A stretch of 22,037 bases of DNA from an uncultured SAR324 cluster bacterium (GTDB taxonomy: Bacteria; SAR324; NAC60-12): positions 1-22,037 of the forward strand of contig CACGSI010000017.1 of NCBI GenBank assembly GCA_902575715.1, in the 5' to 3' direction. Within the stretch, counting starts at the first letter, position 1. Every line of letters begins with the position of its first letter. The notes under the pieces were generated by a model. It ran no database searches. It saw only the letters and a program-made list of their open reading frames with translations, and was not told the DNA's origin. Shown piece after piece: positions 15,122-22,037 of this stretch. Both the position numbers and the translations under genes were made by a program.

Positions 15122-15856
15122 TGTATTTTTTGATTAATTATTAAATATTAAGTTTAAAAATCACGAATTTATTAAATTATCTTTAAATAAAAGAATAAAT
15201 TAATATTGAAATTATATTTTTATTGGCTTATCTAGGTGGACTTATTAAATGAATAATTCAGAAAAAATATAATCATCAATGACCGAGGAATAATCTTTTA
15301 ATAATCTAGATCATTTTACATTTCTATTTTAAGTTATCTTTATTATTTTTTTATTTTTTAAGTTATAGAAATAAAAATTTTAACTTTGTCCACAAAATAT
15401 AAAAAATATACTTTATTACCAATAAACACCATTTAATGATACAAAACATTCAAATATGAGTCTAGTTGAAAAAATAAACTACAAAACATTAACAAATATA
15501 CTATAAAAATAGTTACTTTTTATCAAATCATGTCTTATTTATGTTGGTGATTTTTTTAATAGATATACAAGAAAAAAATTCAAATTATATTTTTTATACC
15601 TTAATAAAATATTTAAAAGATATATTAAGATTAAAACTACTCAAAATTTTAAATTTTAAATTTTAAAAAAATGATAAAATATGATAAATGTAATTAAGTT
15701 AAATAAGACTTATATAACTTGACTTAATTAAGAATTAATTAAGTGAAATTTTGAAATTTAATAAATTTTCACACATCGAATTTTTTTGAAAATTATTTTT
15801 ATATTTGAAATTTAAAAAATTTATTTTTAACATCAAATTAGAAGATTTTAAAATTT
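15122..15856. other. AT desert, about 735 bases, divergent promoter region
   Basis: This is the longest gene-free stretch in the window, made mostly of A/T runs between the divergent SDR/exporter operon and the methyltransferase. No ORF of quality exists on either strand. One perfect 9-bp inverted repeat, ACTTAATTA/TAATTAAGT with a 5-base spacer (15722-15744), lies 113 bases before the methyltransferase start. A TTGACT -35-like box overlaps its left edge (15719-15724). At this base composition such dyads are expected by chance, so nothing firm can be called. Confidence 0.5.
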
Positions 15857-16645
15857 ATGGATAAAAATACTCCGAAATTATGGGATCGCCACTGGGAGAA
15901 TAATATTCATGATTACGAAGACCAACTATCGATTGCTACAGAAGAAAAAAGTATTAGATGGAATAGAATAAAACAATTTGTTTTAAAAGAGTTTGGTAGT
16001 TTTAAAAATTTAAAAACTATCGAAATTGGCGCAGGAGTAGGAACCTATTCTGCCCTTATGGCTAAAGAGGGAGCAAATGTTACTTTATTGGATTATTCAA
16101 ATAGAGCACTTCAACGTTCACAGGAATTTTTTAAAAAGAATCATTTGGAAGGTACATTTATTTATGAAAATGCCCTTGAACTTCCAAATGATTATTTCAA
16201 AAAATATGACTTGTCCATGTCTTTTGGACTAACAGAACATTTTTCAGGCCAAGATAGGATTAAAATCAACAAAAATCATTTTCAGGTACTTAAGGGTGGT
16301 GGCATAAGTTTTATATCCGTTCCCAATAAGTATAATCTTCCGTATCGGATTTTAAAATTAGTTTGTGAAATAACCGGAAGATGGAGCGTCGGAATGGAAA
16401 TACCATATTCTAGAAACGAATTAAGAAAAATTTGCCATGAAATCGGCATCCATGAGATCCATTTTTTAGGAGATTCTCTTCTTTCATCCTTCCAATTTAT
16501 TAACCCTATTAGAATTTTTAAAAAATTGTCAAAAATGAAAGATTTACATTCGGACTTAGAATCAATACCTTTTGAAAAAGGGACTTTTCTAGACGAGTAT
16601 TTAAGTTATGCACTTATTTTAGTAGGTAAAAAAAATCTCAGTTAG
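15857..16645 (+). CDS. Class I SAM-dependent methyltransferase
   Basis: This 262-aa Rossmann-type methyltransferase has motif I IEIGAGVGTYSALMA at about 55-69. The acidic end of strand 2 is LLDYS at about 78-82. A motif-IV-like strand is YDLSMSFGLTEHF at about 117-129, followed by HFQVLKGGGISFISVPNKYN at about 142-161, resembling the UbiE/Methyltransf_11/25 group. The post-VPN segment (YRILKLVCEITGRW) is hydrophobic and may touch a lipid substrate. Methyl acceptors in this group include quinone precursors, sugars of surface polysaccharides and small molecules; none can be chosen. It is a single-gene unit, with tRNA-Ser on the opposite strand 166 bases downstream and a glycosyltransferase after that, hinting weakly at envelope glycan work. 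Confidence 0.8.
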   Translation: MDKNTPKLWDRHWENNIHDYEDQLSIATEEKSIRWNRIKQFVLKEFGSFKNLKTIEIGAGVGTYSALMAKEGANVTLLDYSNRALQRSQEFFKKNHLEGTFIYENALELPNDYFKKYDLSMSFGLTEHFSGQDRIKINKNHFQVLKGGGISFISVPNKYNLPYRILKLVCEITGRWSVGMEIPYSRNELRKICHEIGIHEIHFLGDSLLSSFQFINPIRIFKKLSKMKDLHSDLESIPFEKGTFLDEYLSYALILVGKKNLS

Positions 16646-16811
16646 AAAGTCATTCCATCTAATATCAATTAATTTACTTTTTTATAAAAATTTTTTCCTG
16701 AATTTTAAACAAAGGTCGATCTTATATTACTAAAATATTTTAATCATCCAAATATTGTTAAAAAATTTATGAAGCGATTGATTATTTGAAAACCTTTAAA
16801 TTAAAATATTC

Positions 16812-16901
16812 TGGCGGAGGGAGAGGGATTCGAACCCCCGAAGACGTTGCCGCCTTAACGGATTTCAAGTCCGTCGGTTTCAACCACTCACCCATCCCTC
16901 C
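16812..16901 (-). tRNA. tRNA-Ser(TGA)
   Basis: This is a 90-base class II tRNA with an encoded CCA. The acceptor stem GGAGGGA pairs with TCCCTCC, with discriminator G as usual for Ser. Anticodon loop CTTGAAA within stem CGGA/TCCG gives anticodon TGA. A long GC-rich variable arm (GGCGGCAACGTCTTC region) and T arm GGGGGTTCGAATCCCCC follow. It looks intact and functional. Confidence 0.97.
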
Positions 16902-16986
16902 AGAGAAAAATATTATCTACAAAAAATACTTTTAAAACAAGTTTGAATTTTTCTCTACAAAAATTGATAAAAATAAACTTTTAAAA

Positions 16987-18132
16987 TCAAAACAAATTAT
17001 TTTCTAATTTTTTAAATACTTTTAAAGTCTCCTCAAGCATTTTTTGAGGATTAAATCTAATTTCTGCATCTATTCGGGCAGCTTCTCCCATTATTTTAAA
17101 AAGTTCAGGTTCAGTTAATAATATACTTAGTTTTTTTGAGAGCTCCTTAGAGGATTGAGATTTAGTTAAAAATCCATTCACTCCATCATTTATAATTTCC
17201 GGCAAACATCCCGTTGGGAAAGCAACTACTGGTGTTCCAACAGAAAAAAATTCGACAGCTACCCTACAAATTACTTCAGATTCTACTGAACTTACAATAC
17301 CAACATCTACAAACTCCATCAATTGGAGAATATCCTCTCTCTCAGGAATTAACCGCAAATTTGATTCAATCCCAAGATTTACAATATCATTTCTAAGTTT
17401 CTTCATTTCTGGTTCAGAATCTGAAGTATCTCTATAAATTATAAGTAAAATTAAATCTGGAAATTCTTTTAAAAGTTCACTAAAACTTTGAAGTATTATT
17501 CGTTGCCCTTTTACAGGACGTATTCGACCTACAACAGCCAAAATATGCGATCCATTTTTAATAGAAAATTCTTTCCTATAATCTTTAAAAGGATACAAAG
17601 GCAATTCGAGCCTTTCAACAGGATAATAAATCGTTTTTACGATTTCTTCATCAATATTTACATTTTTTAACAATCTTTTTTTAACTACATTTCCAGCCGT
17701 AATAAAAAAATTTGTCCATTCTGAGTTCATTTTTATATTTAACCAATTTTTTTTTATCGGTCTTGTTGTCCCCCTAGTCCTAACAACTGGGATTGATTTT
17801 TCAGAGAATCTTCTATTAAGCGAGCGGACTGCTAATACAAATAACGGGAATCCCTCAGACTGATGAGGATTTACAAATTCAATATCTTCCTCAATAAGTA
17901 ATTTTTTTAGTTTTCTATATGAAAGTAATAACTGAAAAGGATTTTTAGTATTGAGATCAACATCAGTTACGATGGATAAACCAAGTTTTTTAAGTTTTTT
18001 TTCATTCAATGAACCTGATTGAGTTATTACAAAAACAATATGTCCTGCATTTCTAAGTAAATTTGCAATTTTTGCCGCATAAGCTGCTTCTGCATTCCAC
18101 CAATTGACATTACTTCCAATTAGTATTCTCAT
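16987..18132 (-). CDS. GT-B (family 4-type) glycosyltransferase
   Basis: This 381-aa protein has two Rossmann-like halves. The N-terminal half opens MRILIGSNVNWWNAEAAYAA (acceptor side). The C-terminal donor side has VVGRIRPVKGQ at about 200-210, with the Arg/Lys pair that holds the nucleotide-sugar phosphates, and the E-x7-E motif from Glu286 to Glu294, followed by GTPVVAFPTGCLPEII and DGVNGFLT. Length and layout are typical of glycosyltransferase family 4 enzymes building LPS or other surface glycans. There is no membrane segment, so it is cytoplasmic, probably at the inner face. Donor and acceptor are unknown. It lies alone between tRNA-Ser and the lon/thrS group on the same strand, separated from the latter by 214 bases with a hairpin. 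Confidence 0.85.
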   Translation of the reverse strand: MRILIGSNVNWWNAEAAYAAKIANLLRNAGHIVFVITQSGSLNEKKLKKLGLSIVTDVDLNTKNPFQLLLSYRKLKKLLIEEDIEFVNPHQSEGFPLFVLAVRSLNRRFSEKSIPVVRTRGTTRPIKKNWLNIKMNSEWTNFFITAGNVVKKRLLKNVNIDEEIVKTIYYPVERLELPLYPFKDYRKEFSIKNGSHILAVVGRIRPVKGQRIILQSFSELLKEFPDLILLIIYRDTSDSEPEMKKLRNDIVNLGIESNLRLIPEREDILQLMEFVDVGIVSSVESEVICRVAVEFFSVGTPVVAFPTGCLPEIINDGVNGFLTKSQSSKELSKKLSILLTEPELFKIMGEAARIDAEIRFNPQKMLEETLKVFKKLENNLF

Positions 18133-18258
18133 TAACCTATTTTGAAGAAAAATTTGGAAATATTCAGCAAAATATAGATTTTTTTAAAAAATTAACTATA
18201 TCTATAAAATCCTAAATAAGAAAAAACCTTAAGTGAGGTAATTAATCTAAATAATTTC

Positions 18259-18289
18259 TTTGTAAAAAATATTTTTTTATTTTTACAAA
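18259..18289. repeat. Perfect 10-bp AT-rich inverted repeat, possible weak terminator
   Basis: TTTGTAAAAA (18259-18268) and TTTTTACAAA (18280-18289) are exact reverse complements around an 11-base T-rich loop. The hairpin lies 58 bases past the stop of the 435-aa gene and about 130 bases before the glycosyltransferase start. It may end the lon/thrS transcript, but there is no proper U tract and almost no GC in the stem. Confidence 0.35.
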
Positions 18290-18346
18290 TTAAATTAAAA
18301 AAAAGGATATTTAAAAAAATAATTTGTTCAGCCTTAAATAACTTGT

Positions 18347-19654
18347 TCACTGCCCTCGTAATTGTTTTGCAACCTCAATTTCAGAGTTTTCTACTAGCTC
18401 TGATAATTCATCTACGGTGATCATCATACTCTTTCTATCTGGCATGATTGCATAGAGATATTTCATAAATTCCGGAACCATCGTTAAATATTTTTGGTTT
18501 TCCTCCAGTTTTATCTGACGTAAGATAAAATTTTCTAGTTGCTCATGAGACATATTTCGCATTACATTTAAGAATGAAGTGCATCTATCTTCCAGTTCCT
18601 TACTAACATCTTCAGGATAAAAGTACTGAAACTGTTTTCTGGAGCCAATTATCCTTACAAAAATCAACATTATAAGACAAACAACTAATCCGTCTAACCA
18701 TTTCATTCCCCATATTTCAAGATATCCCAAGAAAAAATAGATTGCTCCTACAATTGAACCCAGTAATTGGAGAGTAATTCTTATTTTTTCTATTGCAAGA
18801 TATTTAAAATTATAGCGCTTTTCCTGAACAAAATACGCTACCCCTTCTGTAAAATGAGGAGATACCATGACTATCTCTTCAGCTGAAGCAAGTTGATTTT
18901 CCAATTCCATTTCTAATTTCTTCTTTCTTTCAGCTGCTCTCTCATTTATAACTTCCTGCATAACATAGCGCCGAGTAGATCTTAACCTTTCACACAAAAC
19001 TTCAATATATTCATTGGGATTACCTTCATCACCAGACATTGGATCAGCTTTAAATAAAGAACGATCTGCAAGATAATCAATCATTTCGTCATACAATTTC
19101 TGCATATCTGTAGGAATTATACTATGTCCTTTTTCTTCTTCTTGCGCTTGAGACTCTCCCTCCATAACCATTTCATCATGAACTAAAATTGAGTATATTT
19201 CGGATGCCACAGATTCATTTGAAGGGTTTAGATCAACCATTTTGATAAATGTATTTCCGATAATGGAAGTATATGAAGAATATCTTTTTTCTTTGAACTC
19301 AATGTCAGGTTTCTCGAGGTTGTAGTAACCCTCCAATATCCTATCAATCATTATACGTAAGAATTTTTCATATTCTATATCTTCTGAACTTTGATCTACT
19401 AGTCCAATCCAACTCAATGCTGCAAATTTGTCTGTTGCAGGGCCAGAATCAATCCACATTTCAGTAGCATCAAAGAATTGAGAAGCTTTTTCACGGGTAT
19501 TAGCAGTTTTTAAAATGTATTTACATGCTTCTTTTGAAGCTGTTTCAACATCCAATTGTTTCTGGAAAATTACCATTACATCTCTAGCAATTTGACTTGC
19601 TAAATTGTCTGAATTTTCGGTATTTTCTATATTATTTTTACCTTCTTCGGGCAT
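18347..19654 (-). CDS. Unknown 435-aa protein with a membrane hairpin, downstream of thrS
   Basis: I recognise no family. Seen: a hydrophilic, acidic N-terminal part (1-220) that looks alpha-helical and repeat-like; a highly charged coiled-coil-like stretch at about 228-260 (NERAAERKKKLEMELENQLA); two adjacent hydrophobic helices at about 293-314 and 319-337 forming a membrane hairpin; and a cytoplasm-like helical C-terminus of about 100 residues (LEDRCTSFLNVMRNM onward). There is no signal peptide, so both large domains should face the cytoplasm. The gene starts 25 bases after the thrS stop on the same strand and is probably co-transcribed with lon and thrS. The intact length and smooth codon use argue for a maintained function. 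Membrane-anchored scaffold or quality-control roles are only guesses from the lon linkage. Confidence 0.75.
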   Translation of the reverse strand: MPEEGKNNIENTENSDNLASQIARDVMVIFQKQLDVETASKEACKYILKTANTREKASQFFDATEMWIDSGPATDKFAALSWIGLVDQSSEDIEYEKFLRIMIDRILEGYYNLEKPDIEFKEKRYSSYTSIIGNTFIKMVDLNPSNESVASEIYSILVHDEMVMEGESQAQEEEKGHSIIPTDMQKLYDEMIDYLADRSLFKADPMSGDEGNPNEYIEVLCERLRSTRRYVMQEVINERAAERKKKLEMELENQLASAEEIVMVSPHFTEGVAYFVQEKRYNFKYLAIEKIRITLQLLGSIVGAIYFFLGYLEIWGMKWLDGLVVCLIMLIFVRIIGSRKQFQYFYPEDVSKELEDRCTSFLNVMRNMSHEQLENFILRQIKLEENQKYLTMVPEFMKYLYAIMPDRKSMMITVDELSELVENSEIEVAKQLRGQ

Positions 19655-19679
19655 GGGAACTTTATTTAAATTTTAAAAT

Positions 19680-21467
19680 TTAAGAATTTTCAGTTAATCG
19701 CCAATCCCTTCTTTCTAAAATTTCTTTTTTTAACAATTTTAGGAATGAATCAACATCTAATATTTGACGCTCTTTACTGCCGTAACGTTGCCATGTAACT
19801 TTTTGTCCTTCCATTTCTTTTTCGCCTAAAATTATTATGTTTGGTATCTTTGAAATAGCTGCTGATCTAATTTTTTTGCTAAAGGAGTCATTCGAAGAAT
19901 CTATCTCCGTACGAACAAATGATTTTATTAATAAATCTTTTAATTTATTTGCATATTCATTAAAGATTGGAGCAACTGGTATTAATAATATCTGAATTGG
20001 AGCTAGCCAAGTGGGAAAAACACCACCGTAATGTTCAATTAAAAAAGCAGAAAATCTTTCATGAGTACCAAGAGGAGCTCGATGAATAATCATTGGCGTA
20101 TGTTCTCTATTATCTCTTCCAATGTAAGTTAAACCAAAACGTTTACCCATTACAAGATCCAGCTGATTTGTCGATGCAGTTTCTTCACGGCCAACAACAT
20201 TTGTCACTTGAAAATCAATTTTTGGTCCATAAAATGCTGCCTCACCTCTGACTGACTCATAAGGAATTTCTACCTCATTCATTGCTTCTATAACGATCTC
20301 TTCAGATTTTTGCCAAAGTTTTGGCTCATCAACATACTTATCTGCATCTTTTTCAGATAGTGAAAGTCGCATCCAGAAATCTTTCAACCCAAAAAGTTTA
20401 TAGTAGTCTGCATGCATTTTCATTACACTTACAAACTCATTTTTTGCGTGTTCCGGACTGCAATATATGTGAGCATCATTCATACTCATACATCTTACCC
20501 TTAAAAGTCCTGCTAACTCACCCGACTGTTCATAACGATAACAGGTCCCATATTCAGCGAATCGTAAAGGTAAATCTCTATAACTTCTTTGTTCAGATTT
20601 ATATATCATATGATGATGCGGACAATTCATAGGTTTTAAAAAAATACGTTCTCCGTCAATCTCCATTGGTGGAAACATACTATCTTTATAATATGGAAGA
20701 TGTCCTGATATTTGAAAAATTTTCTCTCTAGTTATATGGGGTGTAGCAACCCTTTTATAACCTGCAATAAATTCTTTTTCCTTTGCTAATTTTTCCATCT
20801 CATCTCGAATAACTGTTCCGTTTGGAAGCCATAACGGTAATCCCTTTCCAACTTCTTCGCTAATTTTAAAATAATGATGTTTGTTGTTTAACTTACGATG
20901 ATCTCGCTCCATAGCAAGGATTCTATTATCTTGAAATTTTTTTAATTCTTCAGATGTCTCAAAAGCCAAACCATAAACCCTCTGCATCATTTTATTTTTT
21001 TCTGATCCCTTCCAATATGCACCAGCTAAATTGTCTAGACAAAAACAATTTTTAGGAATTTCACGTGTAGAATTTACATGTGGTCCCTCGCATAAATCCC
21101 AAAATCCCCCATTCTTGTAGATACTCAAAGTTTGTCCTTCAGCTATAAGATCTTCAACCTGTTCAATTTTATAATCTTGTTTATCATTACTTAATTTTTT
21201 AACCATTTCGGAATGACTCAGTTCCTCTCTTTCAAATGATTGACCAGTTTTGATTATATGCTTCATTCGTTTTTCCAGTTTTGGTAAATCATCTGGACTT
21301 AATGGCTCTGATAAATCAAAATCATAGTAAAAACCATTATCAATTGGAGGTCCAAATCCAAGTTTTGCATCCGGTCTTATTTCTAAAACAGCTTGTGCTA
21401 AAATATGGGCTAAAGAATGCCTTATTTTATAAATCTTTGAACTAGTTTCTTTGTTTTCCATACACAT
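19680..21467 (-). CDS. thrS: Threonine-tRNA ligase lacking the TGS domain
   Basis: This class II synthetase charges tRNA-Thr in the cytoplasm. Its 595 residues compare with about 640 usually: the N-terminal TGS (N1) domain is absent and the protein starts directly with the editing domain (RHSLAHILAQA, His17 and His21; second half CEGPHVNST). The catalytic core has the zinc ligands Cys (KPMNCPHHHMIY), His (DAHIYCSPEH) and His (HRAPLGTHERF), plus motif 2 FRxE-like FAEYGTCYRYEQSG. The C-terminal anticodon-binding domain (APIQILLIPVAP to the end) is complete. Start codons at 21467 and 21461 are both possible; neither has a strong ribosome-binding site. Only 12 bases separate it from lon, so no missing domain can be hidden upstream. 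The 435-aa unknown gene follows by 25 bases. Confidence 0.95.
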   Translation of the reverse strand: MCMENKETSSKIYKIRHSLAHILAQAVLEIRPDAKLGFGPPIDNGFYYDFDLSEPLSPDDLPKLEKRMKHIIKTGQSFEREELSHSEMVKKLSNDKQDYKIEQVEDLIAEGQTLSIYKNGGFWDLCEGPHVNSTREIPKNCFCLDNLAGAYWKGSEKNKMMQRVYGLAFETSEELKKFQDNRILAMERDHRKLNNKHHYFKISEEVGKGLPLWLPNGTVIRDEMEKLAKEKEFIAGYKRVATPHITREKIFQISGHLPYYKDSMFPPMEIDGERIFLKPMNCPHHHMIYKSEQRSYRDLPLRFAEYGTCYRYEQSGELAGLLRVRCMSMNDAHIYCSPEHAKNEFVSVMKMHADYYKLFGLKDFWMRLSLSEKDADKYVDEPKLWQKSEEIVIEAMNEVEIPYESVRGEAAFYGPKIDFQVTNVVGREETASTNQLDLVMGKRFGLTYIGRDNREHTPMIIHRAPLGTHERFSAFLIEHYGGVFPTWLAPIQILLIPVAPIFNEYANKLKDLLIKSFVRTEIDSSNDSFSKKIRSAAISKIPNIIILGEKEMEGQKVTWQRYGSKERQILDVDSFLKLLKKEILERRDWRLTENS

Positions 21468-21479
21468 ACTTTTTTCAAT

Positions 21480-22037
21480 TTATAAGGCTGATGAAGAATT
21501 TGTAGTATCACCCCAGGAGATCTTTTCTTCTATAATTTTTTTATTTTTATCGAAATTAGGATGATTTTCAAGTGCAAATCCAATTGCTTCTTTGACATTT
21601 TTTAGTGTAACTATTTTCAGCCCTTGTTTAATTTCATCTGGGATTTCAACTAACTCCTTATCATTATCTTCAGGAATGAGAACAGTATCTATAAGTCCTC
21701 TTTTTGCAGCTATAAGTTTATCTTTCAAACCTCCAATTTCAGTAACATGTCCACGCAGAGTTATTTCTCCGGTCATCGCAACATTATGGTTTACAGCAAT
21801 TTTCGTAAAGCTACTAATAATTGCCATCATCAAGGGTAGTCCTGCAGAGGGCCCGTCCTTTGGTGTAGCTCCTTCAGGCAAATGCACATGTAAATCTTTT
21901 TTAGAAAAAATTTCTTGATCAATTCCTAAAAATTTAGCATTACTTCTCACATAAGAAAATGCTGCCTTAGCTGATTCCTGCATCACATCTCCTAATTTAC
22001 CTGTCAAAACTACTTTACCTGAACCACTCATCAATCC
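21480..22037 (-). CDS. lon: Lon protease, C-terminal part (5' end outside window)
   Basis: This is the proteolytic domain of the ATP-dependent Lon protease, open to the window edge. The catalytic serine lies in PKDGPSAG, and the lysine 43 residues later in GGLKDKLIAAKR, the exact Ser-Lys spacing of the Lon dyad. Other family landmarks are LTGKLGDVMQESAKAA, SYVRSNA, DLHVHLPEGATPKDG and MTGEITLRGHVTEIGG. After the usual end (VKEAIGFAL) there is a tail of about 35 residues that is polar and ends in a serine run. Lon degrades misfolded and regulatory proteins in the cytoplasm. It is the first visible gene of the lon-thrS-unknown run. Confidence 0.95.
   Translation of the reverse strand, partial: GLMSGSGKVVLTGKLGDVMQESAKAAFSYVRSNAKFLGIDQEIFSKKDLHVHLPEGATPKDGPSAGLPLMMAIISSFTKIAVNHNVAMTGEITLRGHVTEIGGLKDKLIAAKRGLIDTVLIPEDNDKELVEIPDEIKQGLKIVTLKNVKEAIGFALENHPNFDKNKKIIEEKISWGDTTNSSSAL

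Overview
The window is AT-rich DNA from a free-living, probably marine, uncultured Gram-negative bacterium. Sampled stretches of ordinary coding sequence are about one third G+C. Supporting features are a lipoprotein signal, periplasmic-type signal peptides, CCA-encoding tRNA genes, and families common in low-GC marine Proteobacteria (ASST-like propellers, NMT1/THI5-type importers, small TPR proteins). The lineage cannot be fixed from the sequence alone. The genetic code is standard: TGA ends several intact genes.

Region 1 (1-5.6 kb). A 5'-truncated CI/XRE-type repressor and a small unknown protein lead into a minus-strand operon. In transcription order this holds an NMT1/THI5-type binding protein, an ABC ATPase, an ABC permease, an IPNS-family 2-oxoglutarate/Fe(II) oxygenase and an arylsulfotransferase-like propeller. 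Start/stop overlaps (ATGA) couple the middle genes. The oxygenase is now a pseudogene with stops, frameshifts and both metal-binding histidines replaced. A hairpin with a U tract lies just before the first gene.

Region 2 (5.8-11.4 kb) is loosely packed and decaying. It holds a 56-aa single-pass membrane protein, a secreted TPR protein, a MORN-repeat gene broken by one TGA at a glycine codon, and a frameshifted unknown gene. A GC/G-rich leader-like stretch precedes an intact hydroxyacid-oxoacid transhydrogenase-type iron alcohol dehydrogenase of distinctly higher GC. Then come tRNA-Phe, tRNA-Leu(CAG), an 85-bp inverted-repeat-bounded element, a degenerate second tRNA-Leu, and a 54-56-aa lipoprotein.

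Region 3 (11.5-16.7 kb) is ordinary metabolism. A small membrane protein, an SDR and an adenine deaminase (plus strand) converge on an SDR/EamA exporter pair (minus strand). A 0.7-kb AT desert and a SAM methyltransferase follow.

Region 4 (16.8-22 kb, minus strand) has tRNA-Ser(TGA), a GT-B glycosyltransferase and a lon - thrS - unknown 435-aa membrane protein run. ThrS lacks the usual N-terminal TGS domain.

No CRISPR array, intact transposase, phage module or recognisable defence system was found. The most interesting items are the importer/oxygenase/sulfotransferase-like module, the concentration of decay products around the tRNAs, and the unknown protein behind thrS.
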